The notes below the pieces were generated by a model, which had not been told where the DNA came from, ran no database searches, and saw nothing but the letters and a program-made list of their open reading frames with translations. Shown piece after piece: positions 53,866 through 63,594 of a stretch of 64,000 nt of DNA. The stretch is from Tepidimicrobium xylanilyticum (GTDB taxonomy: Bacteria; Bacillota; Clostridia; Tissierellales; Tepidimicrobiaceae): assembly GCF_900106765.1 (NCBI RefSeq), contig NZ_FNNG01000006.1, forward strand, positions 1 through 64,000, in the 5' to 3' direction. Both the position numbers and the translations under genes were made by a program. Position 1 is the stretch's first letter; the number at the start of each line of letters is the position of its first letter.

Positions 53866-54177
53866 CTAAATTTTAATATCTACTTTATTGCCCAGTTGAC
53901 TATTATTATCTGTTCCACTATTATCCCTTTTTTTTCTTTTTCTATTGCTTTCACTAGAATTGTCCCTAGACTGATCTCTTTTATCAACATCAATTCGTAG
54001 ACCTTCACTTTTATTTGTATTTAATACCCTTTTACTTTTCGTCTCCCTTAACTTTTCCTGTTGTACAATCCCCTGTTCCACTTGAACTCGCAACTTATCG
54101 TGTTCAACTTGTCTGATCTTCGACACTTCTTGAGATTTAGTTACTATGTTAACATAATCTACGGACCTAATGGACAT
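53866..54177 (-). CDS. Hypothetical hydrophilic protein of the flagellar operon
   Basis: A 103-aa, highly charged protein. A short conserved-looking N-terminus (SIRSVDYVNIVTKSQEVSKIR) is followed by Glu/Gln/Lys-rich and then Ser/Asn/Lys-rich low-complexity sequence. It has no membrane segment and no motif I know. I chose the ATG at 54177 with GGGAGTG upstream. It sits between fapA and the SwrB-like gene; similar small proteins occur at this place in clostridial flagellar operons (from memory). No function assigned. Confidence 0.6.
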   Translation of the reverse strand: MSIRSVDYVNIVTKSQEVSKIRQVEHDKLRVQVEQGIVQQEKLRETKSKRVLNTNKSEGLRIDVDKRDQSRDNSSESNRKRKKRDNSGTDNNSQLGNKVDIKI

Positions 54178-54182
54178 GAAAA

Positions 54183-55592
54183 TCACTCCCAATATGGACC
54201 AATTCGTATTTCTCCACCTTCATTGTAGAAAGTACACCTTTTAAGCTCATCTCTAACAGTCATAGTGCCATTACCTATAACAATCTTAACTCCTGGATAT
54301 ACAGTATCTGCAACTTTAATTTTTCCTCTCGAAATACTTTCTATTTGTACTCTTATAAACTCATATTCATCTTTCAGTTTATTTAGATCTTCTTCCAATG
54401 TCTCTTTAGTCATAATGAGTTTTGAGTACATTTCAGCTTGATCATTATTTAACGATCTAATATTTTTCAACTTATTCATTAACTCCAATGATTTCATTAT
54501 TTTTCCTAAATTCTCTTCCAATTGCTCAATTTCATTTTTCAATTTTTCGCTTTTATCCTTGAGTTCAGGATCTGTTCCTACTTCCAAAATAGTTTTAGTA
54601 GCCATGGAGGATCCAATGGTTTTAGCATGAATATTCTTTCCTGCCCTACAAACTCCTCCAACAATGAGACCTCTTTTACCTATTAATGTAATGTCTTCTT
54701 TAGTAAATACTTGGCTATGCATAATGGCCTCTGCTGTAATAGTCATTTTAGAATTTATTATTGCATTTTCAATAAACCTAGTAGTTACTCGACCTGCTGT
54801 TTTGATAGTTAACTTGTTAAGTCCCTGTATCCCTCTTTTAACTACTACATCTCCCCCATTTTCCACATAAGCCCCTTCAATTAAACCGTTTATAACAACA
54901 TCTCCATCAGCTTTAATTTGAAAACCATTATATACATTGCCTTTAACAAAAACCGAACCATTAAAATATATATTCCCTACCGTATTGTCTACATTTTCAA
55001 CTTCATACACATCTGAAACTACAATTTTCCCACCCTTTATTTCTACATGTCCATCTTTCGTTGCAACAAGGGTAACTCCATTATCCAACAACCTAACATT
55101 TTTCCCATATCTTAATACGGGAGATTTTCCTTTTTTATAGGATATTGTTTCACCTGTAACCTTTAATCCATCTTTCCCTTCCTTAGGTGGGACTAATTCA
55201 GCCAAAACGTCTCCCTTACTAACATTATTTATTATATTTAATTCTCTATAATTGACGGTACCATCTTCTAATACTTTAGGTGCAATTTTCTTTTCTAAAT
55301 CAAAAAAATATTTTATGTACCCATCTTTTCCATTAACTGGCTTGAACCCTTCTGCGATTAATATCTTGGTATTATAATACCTTTCATAAAGTGCCCTTTT
55401 CAATGTATCTTCATCTAATCCAATTTTTATTACCTTCTTCACTTCTTCAATAATTCCTTCTATTTCTCCATCGCTATATATTCCTTCTGTAAATTCTTCG
55501 CTATAATCCTGAGGTTTGCCTACTATCGTAATATAGCCTTCCAGTCCATCTCTAGAAACTTCAATTATAATATTGGGAGAAATCTTATACAT
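54183..55592 (-). CDS. FapA / DUF342 family protein
   Basis: A 469-aa protein of the FapA (DUF342) family. The N-terminal ~150 residues precede a beta-helix-like polymer-forming repeat region (GNIYFNGSVFVKGNVYNGFQIKADGDVVINGLIEGAYVENGGDV, ~residues 205-330). A coiled coil (~335-410) and a conserved VYPGVKIVIGN segment follow. Homologues cluster with flagellar or polar-localisation genes and influence sigma factor or kinase localisation in some bacteria. The role here is unknown. Located right after sigD. Confidence 0.8.
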   Translation of the reverse strand: MYKISPNIIIEVSRDGLEGYITIVGKPQDYSEEFTEGIYSDGEIEGIIEEVKKVIKIGLDEDTLKRALYERYYNTKILIAEGFKPVNGKDGYIKYFFDLEKKIAPKVLEDGTVNYRELNIINNVSKGDVLAELVPPKEGKDGLKVTGETISYKKGKSPVLRYGKNVRLLDNGVTLVATKDGHVEIKGGKIVVSDVYEVENVDNTVGNIYFNGSVFVKGNVYNGFQIKADGDVVINGLIEGAYVENGGDVVVKRGIQGLNKLTIKTAGRVTTRFIENAIINSKMTITAEAIMHSQVFTKEDITLIGKRGLIVGGVCRAGKNIHAKTIGSSMATKTILEVGTDPELKDKSEKLKNEIEQLEENLGKIMKSLELMNKLKNIRSLNNDQAEMYSKLIMTKETLEEDLNKLKDEYEFIRVQIESISRGKIKVADTVYPGVKIVIGNGTMTVRDELKRCTFYNEGGEIRIGPYWE

Positions 55593-55607
55593 GCTCCTGC
55601 CTCCTAT

Positions 55608-56354
55608 TTAATTTTCATATATTCCTAATTTCATCAGTTTATTTTTAATATTCAATATGGCTTTACTGTGTATTTGAGAAATTCTTGATTCTGACAGTTC
55701 CATAATATGACCTATTTCTTTATAAGTTAATTCCTCGTAATAGTAAAGGGAAATAACCATTTTCTCATTTTCCTGTAACTCATCGATTATCTTACCTAGT
55801 ATTTCTATTAATTCCTTTTTTTCAAATATGCTTTCTGGGGTATTTGGGTTCTGACTATCCTTTATATATTGCTCTCCCTTATTTATTAGTAAATCTTCTA
55901 AAGAAGCCATATTGAAATTAGTTATATCAGCAAGACAAGCTTCCACTTCCTCTAAAGGTATACCTAAATGTTCTGAAAGCTCTTCGTTAGTTGGGTTTCT
56001 TCCTAACTTATTTTCAAGATGGAATATTGCATTTTGAATATCCTTTGATTTTTTCCTTAAACTTCTTGGAATCCAGTCAAGTTTTCTTATATTGTCTATG
56101 ATGGTTCCCTTAATCCTAATCTGAGCATAAGTTTCAAACTTTATATTCTTATTGACATCAAATCGCTCTATGCTGTCAATTAAACCAATAATCCCAAACC
56201 CAATTAGGTCCTCATACTCAACCTTACTTCCATAGAAATTATACATTCTACCAGCAACTATTTTTACTAGATCTATGTACGTTTCTATTAGCTGTTGCTT
56301 TGTCGCTCTATCCCTGTTCTTAGCATATCTTTTCCATAGTTCATCTTTTTTCAT
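55608..56354 (-). CDS. sigD: RNA polymerase sigma factor for motility (SigD/FliA)
   Basis: A 248-aa sigma-70 family factor for flagellin and chemotaxis genes. Region 2 (EYEDLIGFGIIGLIDSIERFD, KFETYAQIRIKGTIIDNIRKLDWIPRSLR), region 3 and region 4 (LTYKEIGHIMELSESRISQIHSKAI) are clear, and the SLR/KSK junction is typical of FliA/SigD. It follows cheD, as in B. subtilis. Confidence 0.94.
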   Translation of the reverse strand: MKKDELWKRYAKNRDRATKQQLIETYIDLVKIVAGRMYNFYGSKVEYEDLIGFGIIGLIDSIERFDVNKNIKFETYAQIRIKGTIIDNIRKLDWIPRSLRKKSKDIQNAIFHLENKLGRNPTNEELSEHLGIPLEEVEACLADITNFNMASLEDLLINKGEQYIKDSQNPNTPESIFEKKELIEILGKIIDELQENEKMVISLYYYEELTYKEIGHIMELSESRISQIHSKAILNIKNKLMKLGIYEN

Positions 56355-56378
56355 AATAGCTACAACCTCCCTATGGAA

Positions 56379-56861
56379 TCAGATTATTTTAATGCCATGA
56401 CCAATAGTTTTTATTAGCAAAGAACCATCTTCTGCATTCAATTCCACAGTTCTTCCATAGTTTCCACCAGTATCTTCTGCCAAAATCCTAATCTTTAATT
56501 CCTTCAATTTCTCTCTTGTAGCTAATACATTCCTTTCCCCAATTCTTAAAATACTACTATTGTCATTAAAGGAGAACATCTGAGAACCACCAACTATCTT
56601 TGCAACTAAATTATCCATATTTGCTCCTTCCTTCAATAGCTTTTCTATAAGCAATTCAATACCTGTGTCAACAAATTTTGACTTATTTTGGTTATTTTTT
56701 ATTTCTTTACTAGATGGCAACATAACATGTGCCAATCCAGCTATTTTATTGTATTTGTCATATAAAGCTATACCTACGCAAGATCCTAAACCAAGCGTTG
56801 TTAAAATTCCAGGAGCCTTTACTACATTGTAATCAGCCATACCTACTTTAATCGCTTTCAT
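56379..56861 (-). CDS. cheD: Chemoreceptor glutamine deamidase CheD
   Basis: Deamidates receptors and partners with CheC. The catalytic Cys is in LGLGSCVGIALYD and the His in AGLAHVMLP; the Thr and KIVGGSQMF segments follow. 160 aa. One nt after cheC, consistent with the CheC-CheD complex. Confidence 0.94.
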   Translation of the reverse strand: MKAIKVGMADYNVVKAPGILTTLGLGSCVGIALYDKYNKIAGLAHVMLPSSKEIKNNQNKSKFVDTGIELLIEKLLKEGANMDNLVAKIVGGSQMFSFNDNSSILRIGERNVLATREKLKELKIRILAEDTGGNYGRTVELNAEDGSLLIKTIGHGIKII

Positions 56862-56862
56862 T

Positions 56863-57465
56863 TTACAAAACCCCTAATTTAGAAAGTATTTTATCAAATG
56901 AATCTATATCTGGTAATAAGAATAGATTCCCATGAACGGAATTTTCTCCCTCTTTAAATACGGTTTCTATAAAAAGCACTTGGTCAGCTACAAGGCCAAA
57001 TTGAATAGCTGGAACAGATAAAATTGCTCCTGCCATATCGATGGCTAACGAAGGCACAGAAACGGTTATCTTTAACCCAGTTAAACCGCTTAACGAATTG
57101 ACGTAGGAAGAAGCTAATATATTGCCTATCTCAGACAAGGCAGATACAGCAATATCATCTAATTCCTTATCCTCCCTATTAAGAAGCATATTAGTTAGAT
57201 TAATGGCAGATTCCATATCCAATATGAACATAATATTTCCATGTATATCAACATTTAAATCTAAATATATACCTACTACTATATTTTCTTCTCCTCCTAG
57301 TATTTCTGCTACATCATTAAATTCCATAATCCTTACTTTAGGAACTGTCATATCAACCCTTTTATCCAACATATTAGCTAAAGCAGTTACTGCATTGCCA
57401 GAACCAATATTCCCAATTTCCTTCATGATATCTATCATCATATTGTTTAAATTATCTATATCCAT
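56863..57465 (-). CDS. cheC: CheY-P phosphatase CheC
   Basis: Dephosphorylates CheY-P. Two copies of the active-site helix are present: EIGNIGSGNAVTALANM and SEIGNILASSYVNSLSGLTG, both with the E-x2-N pair. 200 aa. Between cheW and cheD. Confidence 0.94.
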   Translation of the reverse strand: MDIDNLNNMMIDIMKEIGNIGSGNAVTALANMLDKRVDMTVPKVRIMEFNDVAEILGGEENIVVGIYLDLNVDIHGNIMFILDMESAINLTNMLLNREDKELDDIAVSALSEIGNILASSYVNSLSGLTGLKITVSVPSLAIDMAGAILSVPAIQFGLVADQVLFIETVFKEGENSVHGNLFLLPDIDSFDKILSKLGVL

Positions 57466-57478
57466 ACCTACTTCTCCC

Positions 57479-57910
57479 TTAATTAAGTAGTAATTTCCCT
57501 AAATCCAATAGTATAACCAATCTATCTGGAACTTTACCAATTCCACTGATATAATCTAATAGCTGATTATCTTCCATCTTAGGAGGCTTGTCTATACTTT
57601 CTCCATCTATCTCCAGTACCTCTGAAGAAAAGTCCACTATTAACCCCACAACCATATCATCATCATTAACTACTATTATTCTTGAATTCTTATTTATACC
57701 ATTTTCATCTATCCCTAATTTTCTCCTTAAATTGACAATAGGAATAACCTCTCCTCTTAAATTGATGACACCATTAATATAATCAGGTGCATTTGGTACT
57801 CGGGTAATTCTTCCTATTTTTTCTATGGATATGACTTTTTCTATTGGTATTCCATAATATTCCTCTTTTAGTTTAAATACTACATACCTACTGCCTATAT
57901 TAGAAGACAT
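57479..57910 (-). CDS. cheW: Chemotaxis coupling protein CheW
   Basis: A 143-aa scaffold joining receptors to CheA. FKLKEEYYGIPIEKVISIEK, PNAPDYINGVINLRGEVIPIVNLR and VGLIVDFSSEVLEI are typical. 17 nt after cheA. Confidence 0.95.
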   Translation of the reverse strand: MSSNIGSRYVVFKLKEEYYGIPIEKVISIEKIGRITRVPNAPDYINGVINLRGEVIPIVNLRRKLGIDENGINKNSRIIVVNDDDMVVGLIVDFSSEVLEIDGESIDKPPKMEDNQLLDYISGIGKVPDRLVILLDLGKLLLN

Positions 57911-57927
57911 AACGCCACCTCCTATTC

Positions 57928-59925
57928 CTAAATCATAGAATTAACATCCAAAATTAATGATACGTTCCCATTTCCTAATATAGTTGCCCCAGAAATATAT
58001 CTAATATTAGATAAATATTTGCCTAGTGGCTTAATAACAATTTCCTGTTGACCAATTAAATCATCCACCAATAATGCAGCTAATTTTTCTCCCTTCCTTA
58101 CAACTACCACCAAATATTCTTCATCCGAATTATTGAATTCCAATCCCATTATTTGATGTAATCTAACCATAGGGATGGTTTTCCCTCTGTAAAGGATAAT
58201 ATCCTGTCCTTGAACATTCCTAATGCTGTTTCTAGGCAAATCGATTATTTCCGTAACAGAACTTAATGGTATAGCATATATTTCATCATTTAATTTAATA
58301 AGCAATGCTTGTATAATTGCTAAAGTCAATGGTATTCTAATTATAAACTTTGTACCTACATTTTCTTGAGTTTCTACTTCAACTGAGCCATTAATCGATT
58401 CGATTTTATTCTTCACTACATCAAGACCTACTCCTCGTCCTGATATATCAGATATCTCATCAGAAGTGCTAAAACCTGGTTGGAATAATAAAGATAATAT
58501 ATCATCTTCAGATAATAACTCTGCTTCTTCAGCAGTAAGAAGATTTTTTTCTACAGCTTTTTTCTTTACTTTAAGGACATCAATTCCTTTTCCGTCATCT
58601 ATTACTTCAATCACAACACTATTACCATCGGGATAAGCCTTTAAAATTACATTTCCTTCCTTAGGTTTGTTTAACCTTATCCTTTCCTCAGGTGTCTCAA
58701 TCCCATGGTCAATTGAATTTCGTATAATATGAATTAACGGATCCCCTATTTCATCTATTACAGTTCTGTCTACCTCAGTTTCTTCACCAAACATTTGAAG
58801 ATTTATTTCCTTATTCAATTCTTTTGATAAATCCCTTACCATACGAGGGAATCTATTAAAAACTCTCTCAATGGGTACCATTCGCACCTTCATTACTGCA
58901 TCATGTAAACTAGTTGTAATCCTTTCTAGATACTCAATTGCCTCTGTCATGTTTTCCCTGTTGGATATACCGCTTAAATCATCCATCCTAGTTTTAATAA
59001 TTATTAATTCACTTACTAAATTCATTAAATTATCCAATCTATCTATGTCAACCCTAACTGTTTTTCCAACCTTGCTTTGCCTTTCAAAAACTTTAGATTT
59101 TTCTGTATCTATAGAACTATCTTTTAAATTGGAACCAGGAGTGCTTGCTTCTTCTAAATATTCCAATTGTTCCTTAAATGCCTGCTCCAAATGGTTGATG
59201 GTAATGTTTTCTATTTCTGATATTTTTTCCAAGCTTTCTTTTATCTTTTCTTCGCTTGCCTCAGAAATAACGATTAAACTAAAGCTTAAGTCAAATTTTT
59301 CATCTTCAATTTCCTCAATAGCGGGATTAGAGTATATTATTTCTCCCATTGATTCTAAAGTATTAATTATAATAAAAGCTCTAGCAGATTTTAACATACA
59401 ACTAGGACTCAATTCTATTTCTATGTTATAGGCACTTAATCCCTTTTCCTTAGCTGCACTTATTATATTTGTAACGTATTCATTAATATGAATTTCTTGT
59501 TTCCTGTCATTGGGTAGATTATCACCCTCAATCCCATTCTTATCTAAAACATTTCTTAGCTTTCCAATAAGAAAGCTATAATTTTCCTCTTCTTCTTTGC
59601 CAGTTTTAGCTATATGATTTACCGAATTATCCAAGACATCAAAACACTCAAAAATAATATCTATAACTTCCTCTGACAATACTGTTTGCTTATTTCTAAT
59701 ACCATCCAAAACATTTTCCATCTCATGGGTTAAGTTGGCCATGTTGATAAATCCCATAGTACCTGCCATACCCTTTAGAGTATGGGCTATTCTAAAAATT
59801 TCATTTACTAATGACTCATTATTTCTGTCCTTCTCTAAGGCTAATAGTGCATCATTCATATTTTGCAAATGTTCCTTTCCCTCTTCAACGAATAAATTAA
59901 TATATTGATTTATGTCGAAATCCAT
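57928..59925 (-). CDS. cheA: Chemotaxis histidine kinase CheA
   Basis: Receptor-coupled kinase. P1 HPt with the phosphorylated His in FRIAHTLKGMAGTMGF (~48), a P2-like region, P3 dimerisation (VRVDIDRLDNLMNLVSELIIIK), the P4 kinase (HIIRNSIDHGIETPEER, DDGKGIDV, GRGVGLDVVK) and P5 CheW-like regulatory domain. About 665 aa. Of two adjacent ATGs I use the second, which is better spaced from GGAGGTG; it overlaps the cheB stop. Confidence 0.95.
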   Translation of the reverse strand: MDFDINQYINLFVEEGKEHLQNMNDALLALEKDRNNESLVNEIFRIAHTLKGMAGTMGFINMANLTHEMENVLDGIRNKQTVLSEEVIDIIFECFDVLDNSVNHIAKTGKEEEENYSFLIGKLRNVLDKNGIEGDNLPNDRKQEIHINEYVTNIISAAKEKGLSAYNIEIELSPSCMLKSARAFIIINTLESMGEIIYSNPAIEEIEDEKFDLSFSLIVISEASEEKIKESLEKISEIENITINHLEQAFKEQLEYLEEASTPGSNLKDSSIDTEKSKVFERQSKVGKTVRVDIDRLDNLMNLVSELIIIKTRMDDLSGISNRENMTEAIEYLERITTSLHDAVMKVRMVPIERVFNRFPRMVRDLSKELNKEINLQMFGEETEVDRTVIDEIGDPLIHIIRNSIDHGIETPEERIRLNKPKEGNVILKAYPDGNSVVIEVIDDGKGIDVLKVKKKAVEKNLLTAEEAELLSEDDILSLLFQPGFSTSDEISDISGRGVGLDVVKNKIESINGSVEVETQENVGTKFIIRIPLTLAIIQALLIKLNDEIYAIPLSSVTEIIDLPRNSIRNVQGQDIILYRGKTIPMVRLHQIMGLEFNNSDEEYLVVVVRKGEKLAALLVDDLIGQQEIVIKPLGKYLSNIRYISGATILGNGNVSLILDVNSMI

Positions 59926-60977
59926 CATAACACCTCCACTTTCCTAGTTATCTCATAAGCTATTTCATCTAATGGTACAACTTTATCTACATGATTAGTA
60001 TTAATAGCAGATTTAGGCATTCCAAATATTACAGAGGTCTTCTCATCTTGTGCAATAGTAAAACCATTAGATTGCTTTATAGACACAATACCTTTTGAAC
60101 CATCCGACCCCATTCCTGTCAAGATTACACCAATCTTTCTTATACTATCTAAACGGGCTACTGAATCCATTAACACATCTACTGAAGGTCTTAAACCTTT
60201 AATAGGACTGTCCTTGTTTAATCTAATAACATACTCACTGCCCCTTTTCACTACTTCCATATGAAAATCCCCAGGTGCTATATAACAATGACCCCTCTTT
60301 AATACTTCACCTTCTTCTCCTTCTTTTATATTGATACTTGAAATTTCATTCAATCTCTGAGCAAGGGATTTTGTAAATTTGGGAGGCATATGTTGTACTA
60401 CAACTATTGATCCATTGATATTCTTAGGTATTAATGGCAAAACTTGTTGTAAAGCTTTAGGACCCCCAGTTGAACTCCCTATGGCTATTATATAATCAAA
60501 ACCATCTTTAGATGTTTTCCCTGTTAAAGCAGCCCTTTCAGGAATACTTTTAGGTTCTTTTATAACGGGTTTAACATGAACATTGCATTGAGCCGAAATC
60601 TTAATTTTATCGATAATCTGAGTTTTTATAGTTTCATTATTTAAGCTAAATATATTTTTAGGCTTAGGTATAAAATCAATTGCACCCTTGTCTAACGCTT
60701 CTAACGTTAGTGTTGCACCTTCTTGTGTTAGATCGCTAACCATAATGACCGGTATATCATATTTATCCACTATTCTTTCCAGCGTAACAATGCCATCCAT
60801 AATGGGCATGACTACATCAAGGGTTACTAAATCGGGCTTTAAAATGGGGATTTTTTCTAAAGCTTCTTTTCCATTTTTGGCTACTCCTACTACTTCTATA
60901 TCTTTATCGCTATTCAATATATCAGTTAATATTTTCCTAGCAAACAAAGAATCGTCTACTATTAATACCTTAACCAC
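59925..60977 (-). CDS. cheB: Chemotaxis response regulator protein-glutamate methylesterase CheB
   Basis: A receiver domain (LIVDDSLFARKIL; phospho-Asp in DLVTLDVVMPIMDG; K in the GAIDFIPKP segment) linked to a methylesterase with catalytic Ser in IGSSTGGPKAL, His in VVQHMPPKFT and Asp in GMGSDGSKG. 350 aa. GTG start. It overlaps cheA by a few nt, so the pair is coupled. No cheR or cheY is visible in this part of the operon. Confidence 0.95.
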   Translation of the reverse strand: MVKVLIVDDSLFARKILTDILNSDKDIEVVGVAKNGKEALEKIPILKPDLVTLDVVMPIMDGIVTLERIVDKYDIPVIMVSDLTQEGATLTLEALDKGAIDFIPKPKNIFSLNNETIKTQIIDKIKISAQCNVHVKPVIKEPKSIPERAALTGKTSKDGFDYIIAIGSSTGGPKALQQVLPLIPKNINGSIVVVQHMPPKFTKSLAQRLNEISSINIKEGEEGEVLKRGHCYIAPGDFHMEVVKRGSEYVIRLNKDSPIKGLRPSVDVLMDSVARLDSIRKIGVILTGMGSDGSKGIVSIKQSNGFTIAQDEKTSVIFGMPKSAINTNHVDKVVPLDEIAYEITRKVEVL

Positions 60978-61643
60978 TTATATCAATCCTTTTTTCTTTA
61001 ATTCTCTTTCTTTTTGAAAAATAAACCTTATAATTCTGTCCCTATCTTTTTCCTTTAAACCAATAAACTTAATGCCTAATCCGTATTTATAATAAAAAAC
61101 ATCAACTTCCTCAATTCTTACAACTTCACCCTTTATAACAATTTTGTGGTTATTGATATAAAAACTACAAACTACTCTATCCCCAATTCTGTGATGAAAA
61201 TTAGAATAAAGCTTTAGCCCTCCACCGCTAATATTTTTCGTCCTACAATTTTCAGTAATTACTTCTTTTTTGCCATCTATTTCGATAGCAAAATCTTTTT
61301 CAACCGGCAAATCTAAATCAAATCGATAATAATTCCTTAGTTGTACTCGTTTAATATCTGAAACCTTTTTCAATTTAATTTTATAAATCCTTTTATCACA
61401 CCTTTCCAATACTTTGGCTTTAAAGTAATATTTTCCTTTATTCTCTACCATATAGCTAACCTCAATTATTTCACCCTTATGTAGTAAAACTACACCTCTT
61501 TTATACATCGGTCCACTTACTACAAAAATGTCGTCATCTAAAATATCTAATATTTGGCTAGGATAAGTCTTTTTAGTCTTCGATGAACCTCTGCCAATAT
61601 TAATCTTATGGCCAATCATTAGTTCATCCTTCTCATTGTACAT
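60978..61643 (-). CDS. Flagellar brake protein YcgR-like (PilZ)
   Basis: A c-di-GMP receptor of the YcgR/YpfA type: an N-terminal YcgR-like domain (GHKINIGRGS ... VSGPMYKRGVVLLHKGEIIEVSY) followed by a PilZ domain with RNYYRFDLDLPV and NISGGGLKLYS, i.e. the RxxxR-like and D/NxSxxG ligand motifs. 221 aa from the ATG at 61643 with AGGAGAGG upstream. The longer frame would overlap the flhG end. It probably slows flagella when c-di-GMP is high. Confidence 0.85.
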   Translation of the reverse strand: MYNEKDELMIGHKINIGRGSSKTKKTYPSQILDILDDDIFVVSGPMYKRGVVLLHKGEIIEVSYMVENKGKYYFKAKVLERCDKRIYKIKLKKVSDIKRVQLRNYYRFDLDLPVEKDFAIEIDGKKEVITENCRTKNISGGGLKLYSNFHHRIGDRVVCSFYINNHKIVIKGEVVRIEEVDVFYYKYGLGIKFIGLKEKDRDRIIRFIFQKERELKKKGLI

Positions 61644-61644
61644 G

Positions 61645-62523
61645 CTATAAACCGCCTCTCCTAACAAGTAATTTTTTTAATCTACCAGTAAAACTATTAT
61701 CCTTAATATCATTATTGGATTCAACAAATTTCAAAGCCATAACATTAATTTTTTTTGATATGGACGACTTAGGATTGGATAATAAAAAAGGTATCTGTTT
61801 TTTTACAGCGTTGTCTACTGCAGTGTTTCTTTCCAAATATCCTAAAAAATTAAGTTTGATTTTTAAAAAATTATCGGCAACCAAGTTCAATCTATTAAAT
61901 GTGGAAATAGCCTCTTTTTTGTTGTTTACAATATTAGCAACTACATTTATCCTACCATTATAACCATTGTTTACCAAAGTCTTAATCATAGTATATGCAT
62001 CCATTACAGCAGTTGGATCTGGAGTAGTTATAATTATAACTTCATCTGCTGCCATTACAAAATTGGTCACTACTCCCGATATGCCTGCACCTGTATCTAT
62101 TATAATAAAATCTGTTGATGATTCTAAGCCTTCTAATTCCTTTATTAATCTGTTAATATTATTTTCATCCATAACGGATAATCCTTCCAAACCAGATCCA
62201 CCAGAAATCAATTTAATTCCTTCAGGACCTGTGGCAATTATTTCATTAATACTTTTTTCCCCTATTATAAAGTCAAATATTGTAAATTTTACATTAGTAC
62301 CACTCAATATTTCCACATTTGCTAATCCTAAATCTGCATCTAAGACTAATACTTTATGGCCTAATCGTTTAATGGATATGGCTAAGTTGAGTGCAAAATT
62401 GGTTTTACCAACGCCCCCCTTACCACTTGTTACTGCTAATACCTTGGCTTTATTGCTAATACTTTTATTCAGTTCATCCTTGTTTTTCATTATTTGCCTT
62501 AATCTTTCTGCTTGGTCTTTCAT
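61645..62523 (-). CDS. flhG: MinD/ParA-family ATPase FlhG (FleN, YlxH)
   Basis: Controls number and placement of flagella with FlhF. Deviant Walker A GKGGVGKTNFALNLA, Walker B VLVLDADLGLANV and the IIDTGAGI segment are present, with a C-terminal membrane-targeting helix (FTGRLKKLLVRRG). 292 aa. It follows flhF with no gap. Confidence 0.92.
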   Translation of the reverse strand: MKDQAERLRQIMKNKDELNKSISNKAKVLAVTSGKGGVGKTNFALNLAISIKRLGHKVLVLDADLGLANVEILSGTNVKFTIFDFIIGEKSINEIIATGPEGIKLISGGSGLEGLSVMDENNINRLIKELEGLESSTDFIIIDTGAGISGVVTNFVMAADEVIIITTPDPTAVMDAYTMIKTLVNNGYNGRINVVANIVNNKKEAISTFNRLNLVADNFLKIKLNFLGYLERNTAVDNAVKKQIPFLLSNPKSSISKKINVMALKFVESNNDIKDNSFTGRLKKLLVRRGGL

Positions 62524-63594
62524 TTAAATCTCCCCAATTAGGCTATTCGCTATCTTTTCTCTGTTTAATATCTCAATATCATCAGGTACATTTTGACCTG
62601 TTGTAATATAAGAAAGTGGCTTATTGGTCAACAATTTTGCATTTAATATATTTCCAAAATTCTCACATTCGTCAACCTTAGTAAAAATTATTTTATAGTC
62701 TGGAATAAAACTATATTGCTCAATTATAGATTTCAATACACCATATTCTGTAGTACAGCTTAATACCAGAAAAATCTCTTTATTCTTGATTGAATTTATC
62801 AATTTAAAAATAATATCATCATCTTTTATTTCCTTATGATTTCTTCCAGCTGTATCAACGAGTAAAACATCCTTATCCCTAAAGTTTACTAAAGATTTAT
62901 ACATATCCTCTTCGCTATATATTACCTTTAAAGGTAATTGTAAAATATCTGAATATACTTTTAACTGTTCCACGGCTGCTACTCTATAAGTATCAGTTGT
63001 AATTAATCCTATGTTATATTTTCCTTCCATTACTAATTTAGCTGCAATTTTTGCTAATGTAGTCGTTTTTCCTACCCCTGTAGGTCCCAAGAAGAATATA
63101 AATTTCTGATTTAAATCATCCATATTCAAAGGTTCAATTAAACCAATATATTCCATTAAAGTTTCTTTTAAGATACTCTTGATTGTGTTATCGCTCTTAT
63201 CATTAATATTAATCTGCTTGTTCAATCTCTCTAGAATTGTAGTAGCAATTTTATAATCTACCCCATTTTCAATTAGCTTAGTTTTAAAGTTATCCAGCTC
63301 TTTAGGAAGAGCTGGTGGCTTAATATTTGCTTCAGAAGTAATCTGCAACACCATATTTTTCAATAGATATAATTCGCTATTAATTTTTTTAAGTTTTTCA
63401 TCAAATAATTCGCTGTTTAAATCTTTCTTTTCATAGGCGGCAGTTATCTCCACCATTGGTTTTTTTAAAAAGCCAAAAAGGCCTTTTTGCTTTATGGTTC
63501 TAGTACTTAAAATAACAGCCTCAGAACCAAGATCCTTTTTCAACTTACTCATAGCTTCGTGGGTGGTATATCCAACATACCTTTTTATTTTCAT
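62524..63594 (-). CDS. flhF: Flagellar biosynthesis SRP-type GTPase FlhF
   Basis: SRP-like GTPase that positions the flagellar base. A basic N-terminus (KIKRYVGYTTHEAMSKLKKDLG), a linker, then the NG domain with P-loop FFLGPTGVGKTTTLAKIA, DTYRVAAVEQLKVYSDIL, LLVDTAGRNHK and FTKVDEC. 356 aa. The ATG overlaps the flhA stop (TAATG), showing translational coupling. Confidence 0.95.
   Translation of the reverse strand: MKIKRYVGYTTHEAMSKLKKDLGSEAVILSTRTIKQKGLFGFLKKPMVEITAAYEKKDLNSELFDEKLKKINSELYLLKNMVLQITSEANIKPPALPKELDNFKTKLIENGVDYKIATTILERLNKQININDKSDNTIKSILKETLMEYIGLIEPLNMDDLNQKFIFFLGPTGVGKTTTLAKIAAKLVMEGKYNIGLITTDTYRVAAVEQLKVYSDILQLPLKVIYSEEDMYKSLVNFRDKDVLLVDTAGRNHKEIKDDDIIFKLINSIKNKEIFLVLSCTTEYGVLKSIIEQYSFIPDYKIIFTKVDECENFGNILNAKLLTNKPLSYITTGQNVPDDIEILNREKIANSLIGEI

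Noticed and set aside
58871-59431. Plus-strand ORF (186 aa) inside cheA
   Set aside because: Antisense shadow of the CheA P2-P3 region, with hydrophobic-biased composition only.
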